From Chitinibacter sp. FCG-7 (GTDB lineage: Bacteria > Pseudomonadota > Gammaproteobacteria > Burkholderiales > Chitinibacteraceae): DNA of 64,000 nucleotides. Made by a program: the position numbers and the translations under genes. The stretch lies in contig NZ_CP157355.1 in the NCBI RefSeq assembly GCF_040047665.1, positions 558,001 through 622,000 on the forward strand. The letters run 5' to 3'. The notes under the pieces were generated by a model. The model did no database searches. It saw only the letters and a list, made by a program, of their open reading frames with translations, and had not been told where the DNA came from. Below, one piece after another: positions 16,744-24,985 of the stretch; the first letter of the stretch is position 1, and every line of letters starts with the position of its first letter.

Positions 16744-18957
16744 ATGGTCGCAGTCACCCGCCCTCTTGCTCAATCCATTGCCGAAGCGGCCGACCCTGAT
16801 CGCTGGCTCGCCGCACTGGCCGAGCGCTATCCGCCCAGTGAGATAGCGCGCCTACGCGAGGCGCTGGACTGGATTGCCGAGGTTTACGGCAAAGCACTCA
16901 ATCCCGATACTGATGAATCGCTGTTTCTGCACGCGGTGGCCAGCGCGTCCATCGTTGCCGATTTGCGTATGGACGCCAACGCAGTCATTGCGGCGCTACT
17001 GTTCTGCATCCCGGATTTTGTTGAAAAATCAGCCGAGCAAACCGACAAGCGCTTTGGCCCTATCGTGGCCTCGCTGGTCGATGGCATCAGCAAAGTGCGC
17101 AAGCTGCGAGCGCTGGCCAAACCGGCAGCAGGCAAGGCCGACGATTACGCGCAGCAAGTCGAAGCGCAGCGCAAGATGCTATTGGCCATGGTCGAAGATA
17201 TTCGCGCCGTACTGATCAAGCTGGCGTGGCGCACGCAAACGATGCACAGCATTGCCAAAATCAGCGAGGAGCGCCGCAGAAAAATCGCGCAGGAAACGCT
17301 GGATGTTTTCGCACCGCTGGCCAATCGCCTGGGGGTGTGGCAAATCAAATGGGAGCTGGAAGACCTCGGTTTCCGTTTCCTGCACACCGATACTTACAAG
17401 AAAATCGCCAAGCTGCTCGACGAGCGCCGTGTCGATCGCGAATATTTCATCGCCGAAGTACTCGGTACTTTGCGCGGAGAACTCGCCAAAGCGGGCGTGA
17501 CGCATGTCGATTTGATGGGGCGCCCCAAGCATATCTACAGCATCTGGAAAAAGATGCAGAAGAAAAAGCTCGATTTTTCCGAGCTATACGACATCCGCGC
17601 CGTGCGGGTGCTGGTCGATGACGTGAAAGATTGCTATACGGTTCTCGGCATCGTGCATAACCTGTGGCAGCCGATTCCTGGCGAATTTGATGACTACATC
17701 GCGCAGCCCAAGGGTAACTTCTACCGCAGCCTGCACACAGCGGTAATCGGCCCGCAAGATAAAGCCGTCGAAGTGCAAATCCGCACTTTTGATATGCACG
17801 ATCACGCCGAATACGGTGTGGCGGCGCACTGGCGCTACAAAGAAGGCGGCCATGGCGATGCGCGCTATGAAGAAAAAATCGCCTGGTTGCGCCAGCTGCT
17901 CGACTGGCGCGACGACGTTGCCACCGACGATAAATTTACCGATGCATTCAAAGCCGAATTATTTGAAGACACGATTTATGTGCTCACCCCGGCTGGGCGC
18001 GTCATTTCGTTGCCAAAAGGCAGCACACCGGTCGACTTTGCTTACCATTTGCATACCGATCTGGGGCATCGCTGCCGTGGCGCCAAAATCAATGGCCAGA
18101 TCGTACCGCTCAATACCGCACTGGAAAACGGCCAGCGGATTGAAGTACTGTCCTGCAAGGAAGGCGGCCCGAGCTTGGACTGGCTGCATCAGGGCTACGT
18201 CAAAAGCCACCGCGCTGCGCAAAAAATCCGCCACTGGATACGCCAGCAAAATCTGGATGTCGCCATCGAGGCGGGCAAAAATCTGTACGACAAAGAATCG
18301 GCACGTGCAGGTGCGAGCCAGCTGAATCAGGATCTGGTCGCCGAGCGGCTGGGCTACAAAACCATCGCCGAAGTGCATATTGCTCTGGGTCAGGGCGAAG
18401 TGAGCCTGCGCGAGCTTAATCTGGCCTTTAGCGACGCATTACGCCCGGTAGAACCCGAAGCGACAGAAACGCCGGAAGACTTTGTCCGTGCCGCACGCGC
18501 TACGCAATATGGCGAGGGTATTCTGATCGAGGGCATCGACAAACTGATGACGATGCTCGCCAAGTGCTGCAAACCCGTGCCACCCGACGCAGTGATGGGG
18601 TATGTCACCAAGGGGCGTGGCATTTCAATCCACCGCTGCGATTGCCCTGCCCTGAAACGCCTGGCAGCAGAAGCACCAGAGCGGCTGATTCGCGCCGACT
18701 GGGGCAATCTGGCCAAAAGCGGCCATGTGTTTGCCGTGGATATTCTGGTAGAAGCCATTGAGCGCGCCAGCTTATTGCGCGATCTGACCGACATCATGTC
18801 ACGCGAAAAAATCAACGTCAGCGCGGCCAATATGCAGGTTCGAGATGGACGCTCGCGGATTTCATTCACCATTGAAATTCGTGATAACGAACAATTGCTG
18901 CGCATTTTCTCACGTTTGCAGGAAGTGCCCGGCGTGCTGCGCTGCAATCGTAATTAA
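16744..18957 (+). CDS. relA: (p)ppGpp synthetase RelA
   Basis: Encodes 737 aa. The N-terminal HD domain is inactive: where hydrolases have the His-Asp pair this protein reads LLFCIPDF (Phe87-Cys88). That marks a synthetase-only RelA rather than bifunctional SpoT. The synthetase domain lies about residues 240-370 (GRPKHIYSIWKKM, YDIRAVRVLVDDV, EYGVAAHWRYKEG). A TGS domain follows at about 410-470 (FEDTIYVLTPAGRVISLPKG), then a zinc-finger-like region (KCCKPVPPDAVMGY) and a C-terminal ACT domain. It senses amino-acid starvation through stalled ribosomes in known homologues. Confidence 0.95.
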   Translation: MVAVTRPLAQSIAEAADPDRWLAALAERYPPSEIARLREALDWIAEVYGKALNPDTDESLFLHAVASASIVADLRMDANAVIAALLFCIPDFVEKSAEQTDKRFGPIVASLVDGISKVRKLRALAKPAAGKADDYAQQVEAQRKMLLAMVEDIRAVLIKLAWRTQTMHSIAKISEERRRKIAQETLDVFAPLANRLGVWQIKWELEDLGFRFLHTDTYKKIAKLLDERRVDREYFIAEVLGTLRGELAKAGVTHVDLMGRPKHIYSIWKKMQKKKLDFSELYDIRAVRVLVDDVKDCYTVLGIVHNLWQPIPGEFDDYIAQPKGNFYRSLHTAVIGPQDKAVEVQIRTFDMHDHAEYGVAAHWRYKEGGHGDARYEEKIAWLRQLLDWRDDVATDDKFTDAFKAELFEDTIYVLTPAGRVISLPKGSTPVDFAYHLHTDLGHRCRGAKINGQIVPLNTALENGQRIEVLSCKEGGPSLDWLHQGYVKSHRAAQKIRHWIRQQNLDVAIEAGKNLYDKESARAGASQLNQDLVAERLGYKTIAEVHIALGQGEVSLRELNLAFSDALRPVEPEATETPEDFVRAARATQYGEGILIEGIDKLMTMLAKCCKPVPPDAVMGYVTKGRGISIHRCDCPALKRLAAEAPERLIRADWGNLAKSGHVFAVDILVEAIERASLLRDLTDIMSREKINVSAANMQVRDGRSRISFTIEIRDNEQLLRIFSRLQEVPGVLRCNRN

Positions 18958-19101
18958 AGTCAAGACCAGGAAATACAATCAAATAACTGCCAAAAAACTG
19001 AGTTCAAAAATACCAAAAACTTACAAAAAACGATAAAAACCCCGATTGACAGCCATTTCAAGCCGGAAATAAGATTTGCTCCTTTAGCAACTCGCATTTA
19101 T

Positions 19102-19109
19102 GCCGATAG
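19102..19109 (+). promoter_or_regulatory. Possible sigma-28 -10 element for the chemoreceptor gene
   Basis: GCCGATAG matches the flagellar sigma-28 -10 consensus GCCGATAA at 7 of 8 positions. It lies 47 bp before the chemoreceptor start. The matching -35 (TAAA about 15 bp upstream) is weak (CCTTTAGC), so the call rests on the -10 and on the gene type. Confidence 0.4.
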
Positions 19110-19156
19110 TAAGCTAATAATCTTATAACAAAATATCTGTCCACACGGAGTGCACA

Positions 19157-21043
19157 ATGTTTAATTCCTTACGCGCAAGGCTGATCGCTTTTATTGCGGT
19201 GCTCATTCTGGTTGTCACCTCAGTCCTGACAATCGGGGCTTACACCAAAATGCGCGACGAAATGATTAATGTCGGATTGCGCAACGAAATTATTGGCATT
19301 GAAACCGGTTACAGCGTCATGCTGAGAAACTGGATGGCTGATAAGAAAATGATCGTTAGCGCGATTGCCACTGCGCTGGAAGGCGCTACCGACTTCACCC
19401 CGGTACTGCTGCAGGGATCAAAAAGTGCGCTGTTTGATTCAGCCTACCTAGGCACGCAGGACAAACAGATGATCGTCTCCCGTGATCTGGGCCTGCCGGA
19501 AGGTTACGATCCGACTTCACGCCCGTGGTATCAACAGGCACAGAAAGAAAACAAAACCGTGATGACTGCGCCATATGTTGATGCAGGTACCAAACGGCTA
19601 ATTATTTCTTTTGCTGCACCGGTGAAAAAAAATGGCGCCTTCTTTGGCGTCGTTGGCACCGATATTTTCCTTGATGACATCGTTAAAGACGTGCTGAATA
19701 TCAAAATGACCGGCAATGGCTATGCCCTGCTGGTGGACAAAGCCGGCACGATTCTGGTGCACTCGGATCAGGCCAAAATTCTTAAACCTACCACCGACCT
19801 TAATCCTGATATTTCCGCGGCCAATCTGGCCAAGATTTCTGCCAGCCAGGATTTTCTGGATACTGAAATCAACGGCGAGGGCAAATATGTTTACGCCAAA
19901 GCCATCGACGGCAGTGATGTCGTGCTGATGATGGTGATCGACAAAGCCACCGCACTGGCCCCCTTAAACCAGCTGCTGTGGACTGCCATTGCCACACTGG
20001 TGGTGATTTTGTTGATCGTCATTCCGCTGGCCAGCGTGCTGGTGAACCGGATGATGGCCGGCTTGCTGAAAATCCGTAAAGGCATGGTCGAGATTTCTCA
20101 GGGTGAAGGCGATCTGACGCGCAAAATTCAGATTGATGGCGATGATGAAATTGCGCAAACCGCCAAGGCCTTCAACCAGTTCACCGACCGTCTGCGCACG
20201 ATGTTCAGCGATTTGCGCAAGGAAACCGAAAACCTGACCGTAGGCGTGCAGCAAATCAATCAGGTACTCAATACGCTGTCTAATGACTCGCGCATTTTGT
20301 CAGACATGGCTGCCACCAACGCAGCGACGATTGAGGAAATCACCGTCAGCATCAGTCACATTGCCGACAACGCTGGTGAAGCCAACCATCTGGTGAACAA
20401 TACCGGTGCACTATCGGCCGATTCGGCCAAAACCATGAACGAAGTGGCCAATGAAGTGGGCAAATCGGCCACCGAAGTGAGCGAGCTGTCGTCCTTGCTG
20501 GATCGACTCAATCAGCGCAGCCAGGATATTAGCGGCATTATTCAGGTGATCAAGGAAATTGCCGATCAGACCAATTTGCTGGCACTGAATGCCGCCATCG
20601 AAGCTGCGCGCGCTGGCGAACAAGGCCGTGGCTTTGCCGTGGTGGCCGATGAAGTGCGCAAGCTCGCTGAACGCACCAGCTCGGCCACGCTGGAAATTAC
20701 CGGCATGATCGATGGTATTCGCGGTGAAACCAATGCAGCAGTCCGCAATATGGAATCAACGCTGGGTGCAGTACAAAGCGGCGTGGCATTATCGAATAAT
20801 GCGGCCAGCAAGATTGTCGATATTCGCCAGAATATGAGCCAGGTGATGGAGAAAATGAGCGAAATCGCACACGCAACCAAAGAGCAGCAAGATGCGACCA
20901 CAATGATGGCACAAAGCGCGGAAAACATTACCAATCAAATGCAGCAATCGGATGCCGCCCTGCACCGCGCCAATGATTCGGTGGCCCAGCTCAACCATCT
21001 GGCCGGATTCTTGCGCGAGATGTTTGGCCGCTTCAAAGTATAA
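19157..21043 (+). CDS. Methyl-accepting chemotaxis protein with dCache sensor domain
   Basis: Encodes 628 aa. Transmembrane segments lie near residues 7-28 and 275-297. Between them is a dCache-type periplasmic domain ([34 protein letters not shown]) that in homologues binds amino acids or other small ligands. A HAMP domain follows near 300-350. The cytoplasmic coiled coil carries the invariant tip [20 protein letters not shown] plus [23 protein letters not shown]. The C-terminus has no CheR/CheB pentapeptide. Rich SD CGGAG lies close to the ATG. A 49-bp repeat starts 3 bp after its stop. Confidence 0.94.
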   Translation: MFNSLRARLIAFIAVLILVVTSVLTIGAYTKMRDEMINVGLRNEIIGIETGYSVMLRNWMADKKMIVSAIATALEGATDFTPVLLQGSKSALFDSAYLGTQDKQMIVSRDLGLPEGYDPTSRPWYQQAQKENKTVMTAPYVDAGTKRLIISFAAPVKKNGAFFGVVGTDIFLDDIVKDVLNIKMTGNGYALLVDKAGTILVHSDQAKILKPTTDLNPDISAANLAKISASQDFLDTEINGEGKYVYAKAIDGSDVVLMMVIDKATALAPLNQLLWTAIATLVVILLIVIPLASVLVNRMMAGLLKIRKGMVEISQGEGDLTRKIQIDGDDEIAQTAKAFNQFTDRLRTMFSDLRKETENLTVGVQQINQVLNTLSNDSRILSDMAATNAATIEEITVSISHIADNAGEANHLVNNTGALSADSAKTMNEVANEVGKSATEVSELSSLLDRLNQRSQDISGIIQVIKEIADQTNLLALNAAIEAARAGEQGRGFAVVADEVRKLAERTSSATLEITGMIDGIRGETNAAVRNMESTLGAVQSGVALSNNAASKIVDIRQNMSQVMEKMSEIAHATKEQQDATTMMAQSAENITNQMQQSDAALHRANDSVAQLNHLAGFLREMFGRFKV

Positions 21044-21046
21044 GCA

Positions 21047-21095
21047 GGGTATATCCTTGTAGATCAATCTGGAATTGCACTACAGGGCAATACCC
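21047..21095 (+). repeat. 49-bp palindromic repeat, copy 4
   Basis: Starts GGGTATATCCTTGTAG and ends CTACAGGGCAATACCC, exactly 49 bp, with an extended pairing of the arms. It begins 3 bp after the chemoreceptor stop codon and is followed directly by an intrinsic terminator. Confidence 0.9.
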
Positions 21096-21098
21096 AAT

Positions 21099-21124
21099 AA
21101 AAAGGCCGCAATTGCGGCCTTTTT
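21099..21124. terminator. Bidirectional intrinsic terminator between chemoreceptor and pyk
   Basis: A perfect 26-bp palindrome: A5, then GGCCGCAA, then TTGCGGCC, then T5. The T-run on each strand fits termination of both convergent genes. Confidence 0.88.
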
Positions 21125-21145
21125 GCTATTCGGAGTGGCTCAATC

Positions 21146-22585
21146 TTATCGCTGCTTTTGCGATTCACCCGCCCGGACAATTTTCAGGCAGTTGGTGCCA
21201 CCCAGCATGCCGACCACATCACCGAAGGTAAATGCAATCAGATCACCCTGCTGCACAATGCCCCGGCGCAACATTTCCAGCTCGGCACGCACCAGCAGTG
21301 ATTCGCGGTCTGTATTGTCGTGCGAAAGCATCACCGGCTCAACATCGCGGAACAAGGACAGACGGCTATAAGTTTCCGCCTCCGGCGTCAGCGCATAAAT
21401 CGGCACACCGGAAATCACGCGCGACATCCACAGTGCGGACGACCCAGACTGGGTTAAAGCGGCAATCACTTTGACATTCAGGTGATTCGAGGCAAACAGC
21501 GCAGCCATCGAAATGGTCTGGTCAACGCGGGTATATTCGCCATCGAGCAAAGCCGCGTTGCTCACTTTATAATCTTGCGATTTTTCGGCCTCCAGACAGA
21601 TTCTGGACATGGCCTCGACGGTTTCCACCGGATACTGCCCTGCCGCTGTTTCGGCAGACAGCATTACCGCATCGGTGCCATCGAGCACAGCATTGGCCAC
21701 GTCAGAAACTTCAGCGCGGGTAGGCACCGGGCTGGCAATCATCGACTCCATCATCTGCGTGGCGGTGATCGTCAGTTTATTCATTCGGCGCGCGGCCTTG
21801 ATCATGCGTTTTTGCAAGGCAGGCACCGCCGCATCACCGACTTCAACCGCCAGATCACCCCGCGCAACCATGATGCCATCAGACGCTTCCAGGATTTCGT
21901 CCAGATTGGCAATCGCCTCGGTGCGCTCGATCTTGGCAATCAGCAAGGCCTTACTGCCCGCTGCGCGCAACAAGGTACGCGCCATATACATATCGGCAGC
22001 GCTTTTTGGAAACGACACGGCGACATAATCGGCATGCAGTTTGGCCGCCACCTTGATGTCCTCCATATCCTTGCCCGTTAGCGCAGGCGCGGTCAGCCCC
22101 CCGCCTTGCCGATTGATGCCTTTATTATTCGACAGCGTACCGCCCATCAGCACCGTGGTATGCACTTTGCTACCTTCAACCGCATCGACAATCAGCTGGA
22201 TTTTGCCATCATCAAGCAGCAGGATATTGCCAGCCTCAACATCATTAGGCAGTTCTTTGTAATCGAGCCCCACCGTATTCTGATCACCCAGCTCGCACGC
22301 GGCATCCAGGATAAAGCGCGCGCCTTTGACCAGCTCGATCTTGTTTTTTTTAAACTTGCCAACGCGGATTTTCGGGCCTTGCAGATCGACCATAATCGCA
22401 ATCGGTCGCCCGGCTTTTTTAGCCTGCTCGCGCACCATCGCCGCACGGTCAATATGATCCTGCGCCGAGCCATGCGAGAAATTGAGGCGAACCATATTGA
22501 CCCCCGCCTCGACCAGACGCGCCAGCATGGCCGCATCGTTGGATGCCGGGCCCAGGGTGGCAACAATTTTAGTGCTTCGTAGCAT
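21146..22585 (-). CDS. pyk: Pyruvate kinase
   Basis: Encodes 479 aa from the ATG at 22585, which has AAAGGAG 6 bp upstream; the frame runs open further upstream without similarity. It makes pyruvate and ATP from phosphoenolpyruvate in glycolysis. Typical motifs are STKIVATLGPASN at the N-terminus, MVRLNFSHGS, VDLQGPKIRVGKF, IAKIERTEAIANLDEIL (active site) and MVARGDLAVEVG. The C-terminal allosteric domain is present. Length and motifs fit a complete class II enzyme. It is convergent with the chemoreceptor gene. Confidence 0.96.
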   Translation of the reverse strand: MLRSTKIVATLGPASNDAAMLARLVEAGVNMVRLNFSHGSAQDHIDRAAMVREQAKKAGRPIAIMVDLQGPKIRVGKFKKNKIELVKGARFILDAACELGDQNTVGLDYKELPNDVEAGNILLLDDGKIQLIVDAVEGSKVHTTVLMGGTLSNNKGINRQGGGLTAPALTGKDMEDIKVAAKLHADYVAVSFPKSAADMYMARTLLRAAGSKALLIAKIERTEAIANLDEILEASDGIMVARGDLAVEVGDAAVPALQKRMIKAARRMNKLTITATQMMESMIASPVPTRAEVSDVANAVLDGTDAVMLSAETAAGQYPVETVEAMSRICLEAEKSQDYKVSNAALLDGEYTRVDQTISMAALFASNHLNVKVIAALTQSGSSALWMSRVISGVPIYALTPEAETYSRLSLFRDVEPVMLSHDNTDRESLLVRAELEMLRRGIVQQGDLIAFTFGDVVGMLGGTNCLKIVRAGESQKQR

Positions 22586-22673
22586 GAACAGCTCCTTTGA
22601 TTGATTCGGCGGAAAATGCCCGAGATGCGCCAGCAAGATCAGCGCAGTACATCGCTTTATTGTGAACATATCT

Positions 22674-22692
22674 GGCTCAACCGGTCTGAGCC
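22674..22692. promoter_or_regulatory. Small inverted repeat upstream of pyk
   Basis: GGCTCA at 22674-22679 pairs with TGAGCC at 22687-22692 around a 7-bp centre, about 90 bp before the pyk start. It may be an operator; no factor can be named. Confidence 0.3.
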
Positions 22693-22810
22693 TGATCAAT
22701 TTAAGCTAAATTGCCGCGAATATCCGGCCGGGTGTGGCTAAAACAGCAACAGAGGATGGGCCAAGCCAAGGAGCCGCCGCACAAGCGAAGCAGCCCGGAA
22801 CCAAGACCGA

Positions 22811-22839
22811 TAGACGCCGGGCCGCGAAAAACGTAGAAT
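22811..22839 (+). promoter_or_regulatory. Putative sigma-70 promoter of tRNA-Arg
   Basis: -35 TAGACG (22811-22816) and -10 TAGAAT (22834-22839) are separated by 17 bp, and the tRNA starts 14 bp after the -10. The spacing is ideal and the -10 matches at 5 of 6 positions. A GC-rich stretch lies between the two boxes. Confidence 0.5.
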
Positions 22840-22852
22840 GCCGCTCGGTATT

Positions 22853-22928
22853 GTCCCCATAGCTCAACAGGATAGAGCACTTGCCTCCTAAGCGAAAGAT
22901 CCCCGTTCGAGTCGGGGTGGGGATACCA
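22853..22928 (+). tRNA. tRNA-Arg (anticodon CCU)
   Basis: A 76-nt cloverleaf can be folded by eye. The acceptor stem is GTCCCCA/TGGGGAT with one G-U pair, the D stem GCTC/GAGC, and the anticodon loop CTCCTAA with CCT at 34-36. The T arm is CCCCG-TTCGAGT-CGGGG. The 3' CCA is encoded. It reads AGG arginine codons. The first anticodon-stem pair is a C-A mismatch, which is tolerated. It stands alone, and no integrase gene or attachment-site duplication is seen beside it. Confidence 0.95.
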
Positions 22929-23039
22929 GCAGGGCCTCGTAATGCTTCAAATTCCCGATGTTTTCCAACGATTTACTGCCGCGGCAGTGAGTTCAATTCC
23001 CCACCTTTAACTACCCAACGCAAAATCGAGCACAAATCA

Positions 23040-23056
23040 CGCACCAACAAAGTGCA
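23040..23056 (+). promoter_or_regulatory. NtrC-like binding site upstream of amtB
   Basis: The 17-bp sequence CGCACCAACAAAGTGCA matches the known NtrC consensus TGCACC-N5-GGTGCA in both half-sites with about three mismatches. A second TGCACCA half-site lies at 23082-23088. Both sit 75-125 bp upstream of the sigma-54 promoter, the usual enhancer distance. Confidence 0.55.
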
Positions 23057-23162
23057 AACTTATTACACAACTCACCCTGCTTGCACCACGAAATAGCACT
23101 CACCCACCCCCATTAGAGCCTGAAAACCCTGCACGCACTGCATACGCACCAGCTTTGCGCAT

Positions 23163-23178
23163 TGGCATGCTCTTTGCT
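23163..23178 (+). promoter_or_regulatory. Sigma-54 promoter of amtB
   Basis: TGGCATGCTCTTTGCT matches the -24/-12 consensus TGGCAC-N5-TTGCW almost perfectly: GG and GC are intact with the required 12-bp offset, and only the C of TGGCAC is changed to T. It lies 41 bp before the amtB start codon. Sigma-54/NtrC control of ammonium transport is established in proteobacteria. Confidence 0.85.
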
Positions 23179-23218
23179 AGCACTCGTGCCATAAAAACGA
23201 TCACACACGAGAGCACAC

Positions 23219-24421
23219 ATGGACGCATTTCGCACCAGTACGGACGTACTGTTTATTTTATTGGGTGCCATTATGATTTTGGCGATGCACGCCGGCTTTG
23301 CTTTTCTGGAGTTGGGCACCGTGCGCAAGAAAAATCAGGTCAATGCGCTGGTCAAAATCTTGACCGACTTTGCCGTTTCGACCATCGCTTATTTCTTTAT
23401 TGGCTATAGCGTCGCCTACGGCGTCAATCTGCTTGCGCCAGTGAGCGAGCTCAATCTCGCCAGCGGCTATGGCATGGTGAAGTTCTTCTTTCTGGTGACT
23501 TTTGCTGCGGCGATACCGGCGATTGTCTCGGGCGGGATTGCCGAGCGCGCCAAGTTTCACCCGCAAACCGCCGCCACCTTTATTCTGGTCGGGCTGGTTT
23601 ATCCCTTTTTTGAAGGCATGATCTGGAATAACAACTTTGGCGTGCAGGACTGGATGAAAGCGAGCTTTGGCGCGACTTTCCATGATTTCGCAGGCTCGGT
23701 CGTTGTTCATGCCGTCGGCGGCTGGATTGGTCTGGCTGCCGTGCTCCATCTTGGTGCGCGTCGTGGTCGCTATAGCAAGGAAGGCCGTATCGCTGCGCAT
23801 CCACCTTCAAGCATCCCGTTTCTGGCGCTCGGCGCGTGGATTCTGATCGTCGGCTGGTTTGGCTTTAACGTCATGAGCGCGCAAAAAATCGAAGGCATTT
23901 CGGGTCTGGTCGCGATGAACTCGCTGATGGCGATGGTCGGCGGCACGCTGGTTGCCACTTTCACCGGCAAGAACGACCCCGGCTTTATCCATAACGGCCC
24001 GCTCGCGGGTTTGGTCGCCGTGTGTGCGGGCTCGGACATCATGCACCCGCTCGGTGCGCTGATCGTTGGCGGTGCAGCGGGCGGCATGTTTGTTTATCTA
24101 TTCACGATTACGCAGAATAAATGGAAAATCGACGACGTGCTTGGCGTCTGGCCGTTGCATGGCATCTGCGGTGCATGGGGGGGTATTGCTGCGGGTATCT
24201 TTGGTAGCGAGGCCTTGGGTGGTATGGGTGGGGTGAGTATCCTTGCGCAAATCGTCGGCACACTGATGGGCATCGTGATTGCGTTTGTTGGCGGCTACAT
24301 CGTCTACGGCGTACTGAAAAAAACCGTCGGGATTCGTTTGTCTGACGAAGAGGAATTCAACGGCGCGGACTTGAGCATCCACCAGATTTCCGCCAGCCCC
24401 GAGCGTGAAACCAACTGGTAA
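23219..24421 (+). CDS. amtB: Ammonium transporter AmtB
   Basis: Encodes 400 aa with about eleven transmembrane helices and no cleaved signal peptide. The two pore histidines are visible in FAGSVVVHAVGGW and VWPLHGICGAWGG. The core motif DFAGS, the Phe gate region and the cytoplasmic tail LSDEEEFNGADLSIHQ are all present; the tail is the docking element for the PII protein GlnK. It imports ammonium when nitrogen is scarce. Unlike many proteobacterial loci, no glnK lies next to it. It is followed by a strong terminator and convergent genes. Confidence 0.95.
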   Translation: MDAFRTSTDVLFILLGAIMILAMHAGFAFLELGTVRKKNQVNALVKILTDFAVSTIAYFFIGYSVAYGVNLLAPVSELNLASGYGMVKFFFLVTFAAAIPAIVSGGIAERAKFHPQTAATFILVGLVYPFFEGMIWNNNFGVQDWMKASFGATFHDFAGSVVVHAVGGWIGLAAVLHLGARRGRYSKEGRIAAHPPSSIPFLALGAWILIVGWFGFNVMSAQKIEGISGLVAMNSLMAMVGGTLVATFTGKNDPGFIHNGPLAGLVAVCAGSDIMHPLGALIVGGAAGGMFVYLFTITQNKWKIDDVLGVWPLHGICGAWGGIAAGIFGSEALGGMGGVSILAQIVGTLMGIVIAFVGGYIVYGVLKKTVGIRLSDEEEFNGADLSIHQISASPERETNW

Positions 24422-24433
24422 TCACCCAAGCAT

Positions 24434-24469
24434 AAAAAAGCCGGCTTCGTCAGAAGGCCGGCTTTTTTT
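24434..24469. terminator. Bidirectional intrinsic terminator after amtB
   Basis: AGCCGGC (24439-24445) pairs with GCCGGCT (24457-24463); an A-run precedes and a T7 run follows. The structure can serve amtB on the plus strand and the convergent minus-strand gene. Confidence 0.88.
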
Positions 24470-24494
24470 ATCACTGCACAAGCGCAAAATCAGA

Positions 24495-24917
24495 TCAATG
24501 ATGATTGCTATGGTCTGCGCTGGCGTTGGCAGAAGCCCCCATTTCATAGCGCGCCTGCTCGGTGCGCCCGTCAGCGAAGGTAATACTGGCGAGCACTTTG
24601 GCCTTCTGCCCCAGTTTGCCGTTCAGTTTGCCTTTCAAGAGGTTGGGCGCAGCCGGGGTGAGCGTGATGTCCTGTTTTTTGCCGCCATCCAGAATGGTGA
24701 GCTTGCCTTTCACATCTTTGGATGGCTTGGCCACATTGGCATGATCGGTGATGTAAATGATCACATCCGAGCCTTTACTGACCAGCTCAAAATGATACCA
24801 GCCAGCCATTTTCAGCTGGCCGCCATTGGGGGCTTTCATCGCGGCCATCGTGGCATCGTCATGCGCGAATGCTGCGCCAGACAACAGGAAGGTCAAAATA
24901 AAGAGTGCTTTTTTCAT
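24495..24917 (-). CDS. Small periplasmic protein of the metal-efflux locus, function unknown
   Basis: Encodes 140 aa. A signal peptide covers residues 1-18 (MKKALFILTFLLSGAAFA), and the mature N-terminus starts HDD. The C-terminus ends in a His-rich tail (ADHSNHH). The rest is a beta-rich domain (GGQLKMAGWYHFELVSKG, ITFADGRTEQARYEMG). Histidines at both ends of the mature protein suggest metal binding. It is the last gene after the CzcA-like pump, 68 bp downstream, so a periplasmic metal-carrier role is plausible but not proven. Confidence 0.75.
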   Translation of the reverse strand: MKKALFILTFLLSGAAFAHDDATMAAMKAPNGGQLKMAGWYHFELVSKGSDVIIYITDHANVAKPSKDVKGKLTILDGGKKQDITLTPAAPNLLKGKLNGKLGQKAKVLASITFADGRTEQARYEMGASANASADHSNHH

Positions 24918-24985
24918 GTCAGGTTCCTATCTAAAACATCAACGATTAAAAGAATTAAAACATCAAAAACTCGGTGCAATTGAAC

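Noticed and set aside
8603..19020. Common A-rich 15-mer (AAAAATACCAAAAAC) upstream of the TolC gene and the chemoreceptor
   Set aside because: Low-complexity A-rich sequence; may be coincidental and no second feature supports it.
22929..23039. Possible attachment site or mobile element next to tRNA-Arg
   Set aside because: No repeat of the tRNA 3' end and no integrase gene seen in the window.
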